Shown here in pieces: positions 45,201 to 58,639 of a stretch of DNA of 64,000 nucleotides. This DNA is from Pohlia nutans. Its lineage: Eukaryota; Streptophyta; Bryopsida; Bryales; Mniaceae. The stretch is from contig CM040102.1 of assembly GCA_022496805.1 (NCBI GenBank), forward strand, positions 558,001 through 622,000, read 5' to 3'. The first letter of the stretch is position 1. The number at the start of each line of letters is the position of its first letter. The translations under genes were made by a program, and so were the position numbers. Below the pieces are notes generated by a model, which worked only from the letters and a program-made list of their open reading frames with translations, was not told the origin of the DNA and did not search any database.

Positions 45201-48200
45201 TTTTTGAAACACTAAACTTTGGATTCGTTTGTGACATCACAACATGTTTTCAACACTGAGGTGGCATGGGTTAACCCAGCCGGTGGCGGCCTCCCTTTGG
45301 GGTGTTTTTTAAATTTTTTTGAAACTCTGAACTTTGGATTCTTGTGCGACATCACAACATGTTTTCAACTCTCAGGTGGCATGGGTTAACTCAGCCGGTA
45401 CCGGCCTCACTCTGGGGTGTTTTTTTAATTTTTTTGAAACTGTGAACTTTGGATTCTTGTGTGTCATGACAACATGTTTTCAACACTGAGGTGGCATCGG
45501 TTAACCCAGCCGGTGCCGGCCTCACTGTGAGGGTGTCTTTTCCTTTTTTTTGAAACAATAAACTTTGGACTCTTGTGTGACATCACATGTTTTCGAAACT
45601 GAGGTGCCAGCCTTCCTTTGGGGGTGATTTTTTTAATTTTTTTGAAACTCTAAACTTTGGATTCTTGTGGGACATCACAACATGTTTTCAACTCTGAGGT
45701 GGCATGGTATAACCCAACCGGTGCCGGCCTCACTGTGGAGGTGTTTTTTTCTTTTTTTTGAAACACTAAACTTTGGATTCTTGTGTGACATCACAACATG
45801 TTTTCAATACTGAGGTGGCATGGATTAACTTAGCCGGTGCCGGCGTCACGATGGAGGTGTTTTCTTCTTTGTTTTGAAGCACTAAACTTTGGATTCTTGT
45901 ATGACATCACAACATGTTTTCAACTCTGAGGTAGCATGGGTTAACCCAGCCGGTGCAGGCGTCACAGTGGAGGTGTATTTTTCTTTTTTTTGAAACACTA
46001 AACTTTGGATTCTTGTGTGTCATCTCAACATGTTTTCAACTCTGAGGTGGCATGGATTAACTCAGCCGGTGCCGGCGTCACTGTGGAGGTGTTTTCTTCT
46101 TTGTTCTGAAACACTAAACTTTGGATTCTTGTGTGACATCACAACATGTTTTCAACTCTGAGGTGGCATGGTTTAACCCAGCCAGTGCCGGCCTCACTAT
46201 GGCGGTGTTTATTAGATTTTTTTGAAACTCTGAACTTTTGATTCTTGTGTGACAGCACAACATGTTTTCAACACTGAGGTGGCCTGGGTTAACCCAACCG
46301 GTGCCAACTACACTGTGGAGGTGTTTCTTTCTTTTTTTTGAAACACTAAACTTTGGATTCTTGTGTGACATCACAACATGTTTTCAACTCTGAGGTGGCA
46401 TGGGTTAACCCAGCCGGTGCCGGCGTCACTGTGGAGGTGTCTTTTTTCTTTTTTTTGAAACACTAACCTTTGGATTCTTGTGTGACATCACAACATGTTT
46501 TCAACACTGTGGTGACATGCGTTAAACCCAGCCGGTGCCGGCCACACTGTGGGGGTGTTCTTTTAATTTTCTTGAAACTCTAAACTTTCGATTCTTGTGT
46601 GACATCACAACATGTTTTCAACACTGAGGTGGCATGGATTAACTCAGCCGGTACCGGCGTCACTTTGGAGGTGTTTTCTTCTTTGTTCTGAAACACTAAA
46701 CTTTGGATTCTTGTGTGACATCACAACATGTTTTCATCTCTGAGGTGGCATGGTTTAACCCAGCCAATGCCGGCCTCACTATGGGGGTGGTTTTTAGGTT
46801 TTTTTGAAACTCTGAACTTTTGATTCTTGTGTGACATTACAACATGTTTTCAACACTGAGGTGGCATGGGTGAACCCAGCCGGTGCCAACTACACTGTGG
46901 AGGTCTTTTTTTTTTTTTTTTAAACACTAAACTTTGGATTCCTGTGTGACATCACAACATGTTTTCAACACTGTGGTGGCATGGTTTAACCTAGCTGGTG
47001 CCGGCCTCACTGTGCAGGTGCATTTTTCTTTTTTTTGAAACACTAAACATTGGATTCTTGTGTGAAATCACAACATGTTTTCAACTCTGAGGTGGCATGG
47101 GTTAACCCAGCCAGTGCCGGCGTCACTGTGGACGTGTCTTTTTTCTTTTTTTTGAAACACTAAACTTTGGATTTTTGTGTGACATCACAACATGTTTTCA
47201 ACACTGTGGTGATATGCGTTAAACCCAACCGGTGCCGGCCACACTGTGGAGGTATTTTCTTCTTTGTTCTGAAACTGTGAACTTTGGATTCTTGTGTGAC
47301 ATCACAACATGCTTTCATCTCTGAGGTGGCATGGGTTAACCCAGCCAGTGCCGGCCTCACTATGGGGGTGTTTTTTAGATTTTTTTGAAACTTTGAACTT
47401 TGGATTCTTGTGTAGCATCACAACATGTTTTCAACTCTGAGGTGGCATGGGTTAACCCAGCCGGTGCAGGCGTCACAGTGGACGTGTATTTCTCTTTTTT
47501 TTGAAACACTAAACTTTGGATTCTTGTGTGTCATCTGAACATATTTTCAACTATGAGGTGGCATGGGTTAACCCTGCCGGTGCCGGCGTCACCGTGGAGA
47601 TGTCTTTTTTCTTCTCTTTGAAAGTCTAAACTTTGGATTCTTTGTGTGACATCACAACATGTTTTCAACACTGAGGTGGCATGGGTGAACCCAGCCGGTG
47701 CCAACTACATTGTGGAGGTGTTTCGTTCTTTTTTTTGAAACACTAAACTTTGGATTCTTGTGTGACATCACAACATGTTTTCAACACTGTGGTGGCATGG
47801 GTTAACCCTGCCTGTGCCGGCCTCACTGTGGAGGTGTTTCTTACTTTCTTTTGAAACACTAAACATTGGATTCTTGTGTGACATCACAACATGTTTTCAA
47901 CTCTGAGGTGGCATGGGTTAACCCAGCCGGTGCCGGCCTCACTGTGAAGGTGTTTTTTTCTATTTTTGGAAACACTAAACTTAGGATTCTTGTGTGACAT
48001 CACAACATGTTTTCAACACTGAGGTGGCATGGGTGAACCAAGCCGGTGCTGGCGTCACTATGGAGGTGTTACTTTCTTTTTTGTGAAACACGAGACTTTG
48101 GATTTTTGTGTGACATCACAACATGTTTTCAACTCTGAGGTGACATGGGTTAACCCAGCCGGTGCCGGCCTCACTGTGGGGGTGTATTTTGAATTTTTTG

Positions 48201-50946
48201 AAACACTAAATTTTCGATTCTTGTGTCACATCACAACATGTTTTCAACTCTGAGGTGGCATGCGTTAAACCGAGCCGGTGCCGGCCTCCCTTTAGGGGTG
48301 TTGTTTTAATTTTTTTGAAACTGTGAACTTTCGATTCTTGTGTGACATCACAGCATGTTTTCAACACTGAGCTGGCTTGGGTTAACCCTGCCGGTGTCGG
48401 CCTCACTGTGGGAATGTTTTTTTCTTTTTTTTGAAACACTAAACTTTGAATTCTTGTGTGACATCACAACATGTTTTCAACACTGTGGTGGCATCGGTTA
48501 ACCCTGCCAGTGCCGGCCTCACTGTGGAGGTGTTTCTTACTTTTTTTTGAAACACTGAACATTGGATTCTTGTGTGACATCACAACATGTTTTCAACTCT
48601 GAGGTGGCATGGGTTAACCCAGCCGGTGCCGGCCTCACTGTGGAGGTGTTTTTTTCTTTTTTTTTGAAACACTAAACTTTGGATTCTTGTGTGACATCAC
48701 AACATGTTTTCAACTCTGAGGTGGCATGGTTTAGCCTTGCCGGTGCCGGCCTCACTGTGGAGGTGTTTTTTTCTATTTTTGGAAACACTAAACTTAGGAT
48801 TCTTGTGTGACATCACAACATGTTTTCAACACTGAGGTGGCATGGGTGAACCAAGCCAGTGCTGGCGTCACTATAGAGGTGTAACTTTCTTTTTTGTAAA
48901 ACACGAGACTTTGGATTTTTGAATGACATCACAACATGTTTTCAACTCTGAGGTGGCATGGGTTAACCCAGCCGGTGCCGGCCTCACTGTGGGGGTGTTT
49001 TTTAGATTTTTTGAAACACTAAACTTTCGATTCTTGTGTCACATCACAACATGTTTTCAACTCTGAGGTGGCATGGGTTAACCCAGCCGGTGCCGGCGTC
49101 AATGTGGAGGTGTCTTTTTTCTTTCTTTTGAAACACTAAACTTTGGATTCTTGTGTGACATCACAACATGTTTTCAACACTGTGGTGACATGCGTTAAAC
49201 CCAGCCGGTGCCGGCCACACTGTGGGGGTGTTCTTTTAATTTTTTTGAAACTCTAAACTTTCGATTCTTGTGTGACATCACAACATGTTTTCAACACTGA
49301 GGTGGCATGGATTAACTCAGCCGGTGCCGGCGTCACTTTGGAGGTGTTTTCTTCTTTGTTTTGAAACACTAAACTTTGGATTCTTGTGTGACATCACAAC
49401 ATGTTTTCAACTCTGAGGTGGCATGGTTTAACCCAGCCAGTGCCGGCCTCACTATGGGGGTGTTTATTAGATTTTTTTGAAACTCTGAACTTTTGATTCT
49501 TGTGTGACATCACAACATGTTTTCAACACTGTGGTGGCCTAGGTTAACCCAGCCGGTGCCAACTACACTGTGGAGGTGCTCCTTTCTTTTTTTTGAAATA
49601 CTAAACTTTGGATTCTTGTGTGACATCACAACATGTTTTCAACTCTGAGGTGGCATGGGTTAACCCAGCCGGTGCCGGCGTCACTGTGGAGGTGTCTTTT
49701 TTCTTCTTTTTGAAACACTAAACTTTGGATTCTTGTGTGACATCACAACATGTTTTCAACACTGTGGTGACATGCGTTAAACCCAGCCGGTGCCGGCCAC
49801 ATTGTGGGGGTGTTCTTTTAATTTTTTTGAAACTCTAAACTTTCGATTCTTGTGTGACATCACAACATGTTTTCAACACTAAGGTGGCATGGATTAACTC
49901 AGCCGGTGCCGGCGTCACTTTGGAGGTGTTTTCTTCTTTGTTTTGAAACACTAAACTTTGGATTCTTGTGTGACATCACAACATGTTTTCAACTCTGAGG
50001 TGGCATGGGTTAACCCAGCCGGTGCCGGCGTCACTGTGGAGGTGTCTGTTTTCTTTTTTTTGAAACACTAACCTTTGGATTCTTGTGTGACATCACAACA
50101 TGTTTTCAACACTGTGGTGACATGCGTTAAACCCAGCCGGTGCCGGCCACACTGTGGGGGTGTTCTTTTAATTTTTTTGAAACTCTAAACTTTCGATTCT
50201 TGTGTGACATTACAACATGTTTTCAACACTGAGGTGGCATGGATTAACTCAGCCGGTGCCGGCGTCACTTTGGAGGTGTTTTCTTCTTTGTTTTGAAACA
50301 CTAAACTTTTGATTCTTGTGTGACATCACAACATGTTTTCAACTCTGAGGTGGCATGGGTTAACCCAGCCGGTGCCGGCCTCACTGTTGGGGTGTTTTTT
50401 AGATTTTTTGAAACTCTAAACTTTCGATGCTTGGGTGACATCACAACATGTTTTCAACTCTGAGGTGGCATGCGTTAAACCCAGCCGGTGCCGGCCTCCC
50501 TTTAGGGGTGTTGTTTTAATTTTTTTGAAACTGTGAACTTTGGATTCTTGTGTGACATCACAACATGTTTTCAACACTGAGGTGGCATGGGTGAACCCAA
50601 CCGGTGCTGGCGTCACTGTAGAGGTGTTACTTTCTTTTTTGTGAAACACTAGACTTTGGATTTATGTGTGACATCACAACATGTTTTCAACTCTGAGGTG
50701 GCATGGGTTAACCTAGCCGGTGCAGGCGTCACGATGGAGGTGTATTTTTCTTTGTTTTGAAACACTAAACTTTGGATTCTTGTGTGACATCTCAACATAT
50801 TTTCAACTCTGTGGGGGCATGGGTTAACCCAGCCGGTGCCGGCGTCACTGTGGAGGTAATTTTTTTCTTTTCTTTGAAACACTAGAGTTTGGATTTTTGT
50901 GTGACATCACATCATATTTTCAACTGTGAGGTGGCATGGGTTAACC
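42290..50946. repeat. 117 bp satellite array, left block
   Basis: About 74 head-to-tail units of roughly 117 bp. Each has AAACTTTGGATTC, TGACATCACAACATG, TTTTCAAC, GAGGTGGCATGGGTTAACCC, CCGGTGCCGGC and a T-rich tract. Two palindromes, GGTTAACC and CCGGTGCCGG with one odd centre, are well kept in most units. T-tract variants mark subfamilies, and higher-order blocks occur: 43100-43451 and 43452-43803 are near-identical three-unit (352 bp) copies, and a three-unit block with GGTGACATGCGTTAAACCC recurs near 46510, 49190, 49770 and 50120. The array is interrupted at 50947 by the hAT-like element. Confidence 0.95.
50939..50946. repeat. Target duplication of the hAT-like element, left copy
   Basis: GGTTAACC here and at 56912-56919 flanks the element. 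The shared sequence can be stretched to TGGGTTAACCCAG because the element ends happen to match the satellite, so eight bases is the minimum and best fit. Confidence 0.7.
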
Positions 50947-51079
50947 CAGGGTTGCACGCGTCACGTCACGTCGCGACTGACGCGTCAGCGTCATAACGTC
51001 AGGATCCATGCCCAGTGTCCGTCAGGATTGAATATTCTGGATCAGTATTCTTGTCAGGGGGTAAAAAACTTACTGTGCT

Positions 51080-53345
51080 GGATGGAGTGGATGAACAGCC
51101 GTCAACTGGATGAACAGCCCCGTTGGACGGTCCATCTAGCCGTCGAATGGACGGTTTTGGCCGTCAAAGGAGCGGTCTAGCCGTCAGAGGGACCGTTTAG
51201 TCGTCAAAGGGACAGTCTGGCCGTCGAAGGGACGGTGTAGCCGTCGAATGGACGATTTTGGCCGTCGAATGGACGGTCAAGCCGTCTCCAAAGGACGGTG
51301 TGGCCGTAAAGCCGTCTCCAATGGACGGACTAGCCGTGAAGTAGCGCCTTGGCCGTCAAATGGGCCGTTGCATGGGACGGACTAGCCGTCAATTGGACGG
51401 GCTCGGCCGTTGCCAATGCACAATCAAATCAACTATGTTTGATGTCTCTCTTTTACATAAACTTGAAGCAATGAGTGGACGGTCAGGCAGTCGAGTAGAC
51501 GACTTTGGCCGTCCCGTTGGACGGTCTAGGCCCTCGCCAAAGGATAGGTGAATCAACTAAGTTTGATGTCTCCCTTTTCATATATTTGAAGCCATGAGTG
51601 GACGGTCGGGTCGTCCAATGGACGGGTTTGGCCGTCCCGTTGGACGGTCTAGGCCGTCGCCTATGGACAGGTGAATCAACTATGTCTGATGTCTCTTTTC
51701 AAAAACTTGAAGCGTTGATTGGACGGTCGGGCCGTCGAGTGGACGGGTTTGGCCGTCCCGTTGGACGGTCTAGGCCGTCAAAATGGATAGGTGAATCAAC
51801 TATGTTTGGTGTTTTTCTTTTCATAAATTTGAAGCGTTGACTGGACGGTCAGCCCGTTGAGTGGACGGGTTTGGCCGTCCTGTTGGACGGTCTAGGCCGT
51901 CGCCACAGGACAAGTGAATCAACTATGTTTGATGTCTCTCTTTTCATAAACTTGAAGCGATGAGTGAACGGTCGGGCCGTCGAGTGGACGGGTTTGGCCG
52001 TCGCCTAAGGACAGGTGAATCAACGATATTTGATGTCTCTCTTTAATTTCATAAATTTGAAGCCATGAATGGACGGTCGGCTCGTCGAGTTGAAAGGTTT
52101 AGCCGTCCTATTGGACGGTCTAGGCCGTCGCCAATGGACGGGTGAATCAACTATGTTTGGTGTCTCTCTTTTCAAAAACTTGAAGCGTTGATTGGACGGT
52201 CGGGCCATCCAATGGACGGGTTTGACCGTCCCGTTGGACGGTTTACGCCGTCGCCAATGGACAGGTGAATCAACTATGTTTGATGTCTCTTTTTTGAAAA
52301 ACTTGAAACGTTAATTGGACGGTGGGGCCATCGAGTGGACGGGTTTGGCTGTCCCGTTGGACGGTCTAGGCCGTCGCCAATGGACGGGTGAATCAACTAT
52401 GTTTGGTGTCTCTCTTTTCATAAATTTCAAGCGTTGACTCGACGGTCGGGCCGTCGAGTGGACGGGTTTGGCCGTCCCATTTGACGGTCCAGTCCGTCAG
52501 CAAAGGACAGGTGAATCAACTATGTTTGCTGTTTCTCTTTTTATAAATTTGAAGCCATGAGTGGATGGTCGGGCCGTCGAGTGAACGGGTTTAGCCGTCC
52601 CGTTGGACGGTCTAGGCCGTCGCCAATGGACAGGTGAATCGACTATATTTGGTGTCTCTCTTTTCATAAATTTGAAGCATTGATTGAACTGTATACTTGG
52701 TGTCTTTCTTTTTATAAATTTGAAGCATTTAATGAACGGTCCCGTCGTTGAGTGGATAGTCTGGCGGTCAATTGGACGGTTTAGGCCTTCACCTATGAAC
52801 AAATGAATTGACCATGTTTGAAGTTTTTTCTTTTATTTATTTGAGGCTTTGAGCGGTTTTAGGTGCGGCCGTTGAGTGGATGGTCCAGTTGTCAATTAGG
52901 TGGTCTAGGCCATCGGCAAATGGACGGTTCAACTGTCAAGTTCCTGGTTTGACTCTCAGGTGGATAGTTTAGGCCGTTGCCAATGGACAAATGCATTTGG
53001 CATGTTTATAGTAGTTTCATTTTCTATGTTTGAAACTTCTTTAATTTTGAAACGTCAAAAGGACGGTCGGACCTTTGAATGAATGGTATGGCTTTCGCTA
53101 GTGGACGGTACCTGTCGGTACGGTCTTGTTATTGCCAATGAACAACTAAATCAACTATGTTTGTAGTGGTTTGATCTATTATATTTGGGTCTTCTTTTTG
53201 CCTTTCATAAATTTGAACCATCGATTGAATGGTGAAGTGAATGGTCGAGTTTACGGTTTAAGCCGTCGCCAATGGACGGTTAGATTTGCCACGTTCCTAG
53301 TGGTTTCATTTCCTATATTTGGGTCTTCTTTCATTTTGAACTGTC
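51080..53345. repeat. GGACGG/CCGTC array, left arm of the hAT-like element
   Basis: Dense GGACGG and CCGTC words in both orientations, often as GGACGGTCTAGGCCGTC. From about 51400 to 52690 they sit in a tandem unit of roughly 121 bp (about eleven copies) that also holds GTGAATCAACTATGTTTG and TCTCTTTTCATAAA. Beyond 52700 the units decay. Such density suits a transposase-binding subterminal array. Confidence 0.85.
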
Positions 53346-53687
53346 AACTGAACGGTTTAGCCATTTCCAATGAACAATTGAATTATGTTTGTACTAGTTT
53401 TATTACCTATGTTTCAATTTCTTACATTTTGAGTCATCAAATTAATATTAATTGAACGACTTAGAATAGATCAAGATGAAATACAATTATTCCTATATAT
53501 AGATAATAAATAAGTTATAGAAAGTAAAATGGAAATACCAATATATATTTGGTATATTAAAATCTTTAGCACACTACGTTCTTAAGAATAAATTTAGAAC
53601 TAGTTCCATTAATCTTTACACAACTTACTCTACCAATCTCCTATGGTAATCAATATGTATAGATGGATTATATATACACATGTACGC

Positions 53688-53733
<46 letters not shown>

Positions 53734-53913
53734 ACATATAAACATACATACACATTTAAATATATATTCATATACATGTAGAACAATATACATGAATATA
53801 ATAGCTATACATGGATAAATCTATAGGTATATATGTAAAAATATATTCATGAATTTCTATAAGCATATAATATATATTGTATTGTATATACATATATGTA
53901 TTTGTGGATAAAG

Positions 53914-53945
<32 letters not shown>

Positions 53946-54418
53946 CCATATATATTTCAATATATACATAATCATATATATATAAAGAGATAAAATATGA
54001 ATTTATATCCACATATATGTTTATATGTGTACACCTTTAAATTTAATTTAATTTATGTATATGTAAACATGTATATCATTATTTATTTGTGTCTATAAAG
54101 ATATATGAATATTTATGTATATACATCCATACTCATCGATATGTATATGTACATGTATATTCATAGGATGTATTATATATGCAGGTGATCATGTATATAT
54201 TGAAATATATATGGATATACATATTTATATATATGGATATACATATTTATATATATGTATATCTTTATCCACATATATATATATATATGTATATCTTTAT
54301 CCACATATATATATATATATGTATATCTTTATCCACATATACATATATGTATATATAAAAAGATTTATATTTGTATGCGTTATATGTATGTATATAAATC
54401 TTTCTGCGCGCACACACA

Positions 54419-54450
<32 letters not shown>

Positions 54451-55173
54451 CATCGATATACATGGATACGTATGGATGGATATATCATATATAAATAGAT
54501 ACATTTATATCTATTAATATATATATGAATATATGTATATCTTTATCCATATATACATTTATATTTAGTTATATTTATATTCATACATCAATTGCATAAA
54601 TATGTATAGTTAGGTTCAAAAAAAATTCATTCCCAAAACAACTAACTTGTATTACGTTCAATTTATTTCAAATTTTATAATCTATTTATATGCTTGGAAA
54701 GCTCACAACATGAAGATGAAGATATTGATTGTTTGAAGAATAAATATGCTTTTATTGGGAGAATATTCACATTTAAAACATTGAAACCAATTTGATACAT
54801 TTTCTAATTAAAAGGTGTGTGTTGATAAATAAAGTATTTTCAAATCAAAAATTTGATTGAAAAATACTAAAATTAGGAATTCTCTATATTTCTTTCTTGA
54901 TTGGAAGAAAAAAATGTTAGTGAGAGTGAATAAAAGTGAACAAAATGTACTAAGGAGTGTTAAAAACGATCAACACATAGGAAAAATTGAGCAACTTATT
55001 ATTTTCAAATTGTAAACATCTCCATGTTGAATGTATTTTTTTTAGTAAAAAAAATGTTGCTTAAACCCCCCGTTGTAAGCATTTATAAGTGTAATTTTTA
55101 TCAAATTTATAGTGAAATTGCTTAATAAGTAATGCATTTGTTTGGAAATGGATATTTTTGAACATATATATTA

Positions 55174-55220
<47 letters not shown>

Positions 55221-55765
55221 CTATATAAATTTTTGTACACATATGTTTATAAAAATAAACATATGTGTACAAACATTTATATAGATGTATATATATAGTA
55301 TGTGTGTGTGTTTGTGTACACAAACATAGATTTATCTCTATAGTGTAAGCAAAAAAATTGATTGTTTGATTAATTTTAAAATACATTTATAAGACATAAA
55401 TATATATAGATTTACTTTTATACATTAAATAAATATAATAACCTATATGTACACGTGTGCAACAGAATTTGGAAATCATGGTTAACATGATGGATATTTC
55501 ATAAATCGAATAAAAGATAATCAATTTCCGTAATGTGAGGTAATTAATCATAGTAATTAATATAAAAATAAATTGTTAAGATTTCTTTTTATGAGATGCA
55601 TTTGAATATTGCAAAAAAACTCACCTACCTTTATCATTAAACAAATCCTTGTTTCCCCATTATTCTCCATTTTGTTGGAGGGAAAAATATATGAGAATTA
55701 AAGAATCCTATGTATATGACATAACATTTATTTTTCTAGTTGTTCAATGAACAAAACAACAGTCA
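53346..55765. other. AT-rich core with TA/CA microsatellites
   Basis: No gene. Long TATATA/TATGTA runs at about 53685-54560 and 55165-55215, a GT run near 53710-53732, and two tandem copies of ATGTATATCTTTATCCACAT near 54255-54340. Apparent frames rich in Tyr and Ile are microsatellite translations. Confidence 0.75.
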
Positions 55766-55769
55766 ATGA

Positions 55770-56745
55770 ATGGACAAGCCGTTGAACATTGAATAGACGG
55801 CCTAGGCATTGTCAGAGGTCGAGTGGACGGACTAGTCATCGTCACGGGATGGATTACTCGTTTAAATGGATTGGTTGTTGTCAAAAAGCAAATTGGCCGT
55901 CTAGTAGACGGGTTGCCAAGGGACGGATTAGGTCATTTAGGGCCCTCGTTAACGGACAAACAAAGCCGTCCAGTAGACGGCCCTTTGCTAAACGATGGAT
56001 AGGCCGTCTAGTAGACGGGTCGCAAACGGACAGATCATAGGCCGTTCAATCAATGAACCATCGCCAAGGGACGGAACGGCTGTTTATTAGACGGGTTGGC
56101 CGTGACTAAGGGACGAACAAGGCCGTTTTAAGGGCCGTCCAAAGAGCCATCCAGAGCTGTCGCCAAGGGACGGACAAAGTTGTCTAGTAGATGGCTCGTC
56201 GCTAAGGGCCGTCCAGGGCCGTCGCCAAGGGACAGAATAGGTCGTCTAAAGGGCCGTCTAAAGCCGTCGCCAAGGGACGGACAAGGCCGTCTAAAAGGCC
56301 TTCCAAGGTTGTCGCCAAGGGACAAACAATGCCATCTAAAAGGCCATCCAAGTCGACGGGCGGGCTGTCGAGAGCCATCGCCAAAGGACAGAATAGGCCG
56401 TCTAAAGGGCCGTCTAAAGGCCGTCACCAAGAGACGAAGAAGGCCGTCTAAAAGGCCGTCCAAGGCTGTCGCCAAGGGACGTACAATGCTGTCTAAAGGG
56501 CCGTCCAAGTCGACGGGTAGGCTGTTGCCAAAGGACAGAATAGGCCGTCTAAAGGGCCGTCTCCAAGGGAGGAACAAAGCCGTCTAAAGGGCCGTCCAAG
56601 GCCGTGGCCAAGGGACGGACAAGGCCGTCTAAAAGGCTGTCCAAGGCTATCGCCAAAGGACGGACAATGCCGTCTAAAGGGCCGTCCAAGTCGACGGGCG
56701 GGCTGTCCAGCGGACGGCCTCCTTGACGGCCTTGGATGAAATTCA
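55770..56745. repeat. GGACGG/CCGTC array, right arm of the hAT-like element
   Basis: About 1 kb of GCCGTC, AAGGGACGG and GTCTAAAGGGCCGTCCAAGG words, with internal repeats of about 60 and 170 bp. It shares the GACGG/CCGTC word with the left arm but has a different unit, so the arms are alike in motif rather than simple inverted copies. Confidence 0.85.
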
Positions 56746-56911
56746 TCCATAAAATTTACTGCGGATAAAGTAAAAAGGTAAAAATTTCCATGATTTTTAA
56801 CCTTCGCATCGCGATGCAGACGCGATCTAGATGCGTCAGGACACGTCGTGACTGACGCGTCACGACATACTGACGAAAATCAGTGGCGTCACGTCAGGAT
56901 AGACAACCCTG

Positions 56912-58624
56912 GGTTAACCCAGCCGGTGCCGGCGTCACTGTGGAGGTGTGTTTTTCTTTTTTTTGAAACACTAAACTTTGGATTCTTGTGTGACATCGCA
57001 ACATGTTTTCAACTCTGAAGGGGGCATGGGTTAACCCAGCCGGTGCCGGCGTCACTGTGGAGGTGTTTTTTTCTTTTCTTTGAAACACTAGACTTTGGAT
57101 TTTTAGGTGACATCACAACATGTTTTCAACTCTGAGGTGGCATGGGTTGACCCAGCCGGTGCCGGCGTCACTGTGGAGGTGTTTATTTCTTTTTTTTTAA
57201 ACACTTAACTTTGGATTCTTGTGTGACATCACAACATGTTTTCAACTCTGAGGTGGCATGGGTTAATCCAGCCGGTGCCGGCGTCACTGTGGGGGTGTTT
57301 TATTCTTTTTTCTGAAACACTAAACTTAGGATTCTTGTGTGACATCACAACATCTTTTCAACACTGTCGTGGCATGGGTTAACCCAGCCGGTGCCGGCGT
57401 CACAGTCGAGGTGTTTTTTTCTTTTTTTCGAAACACTAAACTTTGCATTCTTGTGTGACATCACAACATGTTTTCAACTCTAAGGTGGCATGGGTGAACC
57501 CAGCCGGTGCCGGCGTCACTGTGGGGATGTTTTTTTCTTTTCTTTTAAACACTAAACTTAGCATTCTTGTGTGACATCACGACATGTTTTCAACACTGTG
57601 GTGGCATGGGTTAACCCAGCTGGTGCCAGCGTCACTGTGGAAGTGTTTTTTTTTTTCTTTGAAACACTAACTTTGGATTCTTGTGTGACATCACAACATG
57701 TTTTCAACACTGTGTTGGCATGCGTAAAAACCCAGCCGGTGCCGGCCTCCCTTTGGAGGTGTTTTTTTTAATGTTTTTTGAAACTCTAAACTTTGGATTC
57801 GAGTGTGACATCCCAACATGATTTCAACATTGAGGTGGCATGGGTTAACCGAGCCGGTGCCGGCCTCACTGTGGGGGTGTTTATTTAATTTTTTTTAAAC
57901 TCTTAACTTTCGATTCTTGTGTGACATCACAACATGTTTTCAACTCTGAGGTGGCATGGGTTAACCCAGCCGGTGCCGGCGTCACTGTGGGGGTCTTTTT
58001 TTCTTTTTTTTGAAACACTAAACTTTGGATTCTTGTGTGACATCACAACATGTTTTCAACACTGTGGTAGCATGGGTTATCCGAGCCGGTGCCGGCGTCA
58101 CTGTGGAGGTGTCTTTTTCTTTTTTTTGAAACACTAAACTTTATATTGTTGTATGACATCACAACATGTTTTCAACATTGAGGTGGCATGGGTTAACCCA
58201 GCCGGTGGCGGCCTCCCTTTGGGGGTGTTTTTTGAATTATTTTGAAACTCTGAACTTTCGATTCCTGTGTGACATCACAACATGTTTTCAACTCTGAGGT
58301 GGCATGGGTTAACCCAGCCGGTGCCGGCTTCCCTGTGGGGGTGTTTTTTTCTTTTTATTCAAACACTAAACTTTGGATTCTTGTGTGACATCACAACATG
58401 TTTTCAACAGTGTCGTAGCATGGGTTAACCCAGCCGGTGCCGGCGTCAGTGTGGAGGTGATTTTTTTTTTTTTTTGAAACACTAAACTTTGGATTCGTTT
58501 GTGACATCACAACATGTTTTCAGCACTGAGGTGGCATGGGTTAACCCAGCCGGTGGCGGCCTCCCTTTGGGGGTGTTTTTTAAATTTTTTTGAAACTCTG
58601 AACTTTGGATTCCTGTGTGACATC
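56912..58624. repeat. 117 bp satellite array, right block
   Basis: About 14-15 further units continue the same satellite after the insertion, in the same orientation and phase (it resumes GGTTAACCCAGCCGG). The array stops abruptly inside a unit at about 58624 (TGTGTGACATC, then AACGACGCTAGC). Confidence 0.95.
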
Positions 58625-58639
58625 AACGACGCTAGCATG

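Larger units (their letters stand above)
50947..56911. mobile_element. hAT-like non-autonomous element, 5965 bp
   Basis: The satellite is cut cleanly. The insert starts CAGGGTTG, ends CAACCCTG, and has GGTTAACC on both sides, matching the hAT pattern of short inverted ends and an 8 bp duplication. A perfect palindrome TGACGCGTCA occurs near each end (50978-50987 and 56853-56862). Inside are GGACGG/CCGTC arrays near both ends and an AT-rich core with TA microsatellites. No transposase-like frame is present, so it would need another element's transposase. The hAT label rests on ends and duplication only. Confidence 0.72.

Noticed and set aside
42415..50882. Many 60-96 codon reverse-strand frames
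   Set aside because: They are the 117 bp satellite read in one frame, with a 39-residue period and frequent stops.
54115..54498. Tyr/Ile-rich frames on both strands
   Set aside because: Products of TA/CA microsatellite DNA, open in several frames at once.
56128..56750. Frames rich in RPF/GRLKGR repeats in the hAT-like arm
   Set aside because: Simple translations of the GGACGG/CCGTC array, open on both strands.
50947..56911. Reading the insert as leftover satellite or a segmental junction
   Set aside because: The matched ends plus an exact flanking duplication fit insertion better, although GGTTAACC occurs in most satellite units, so recombination is not excluded.
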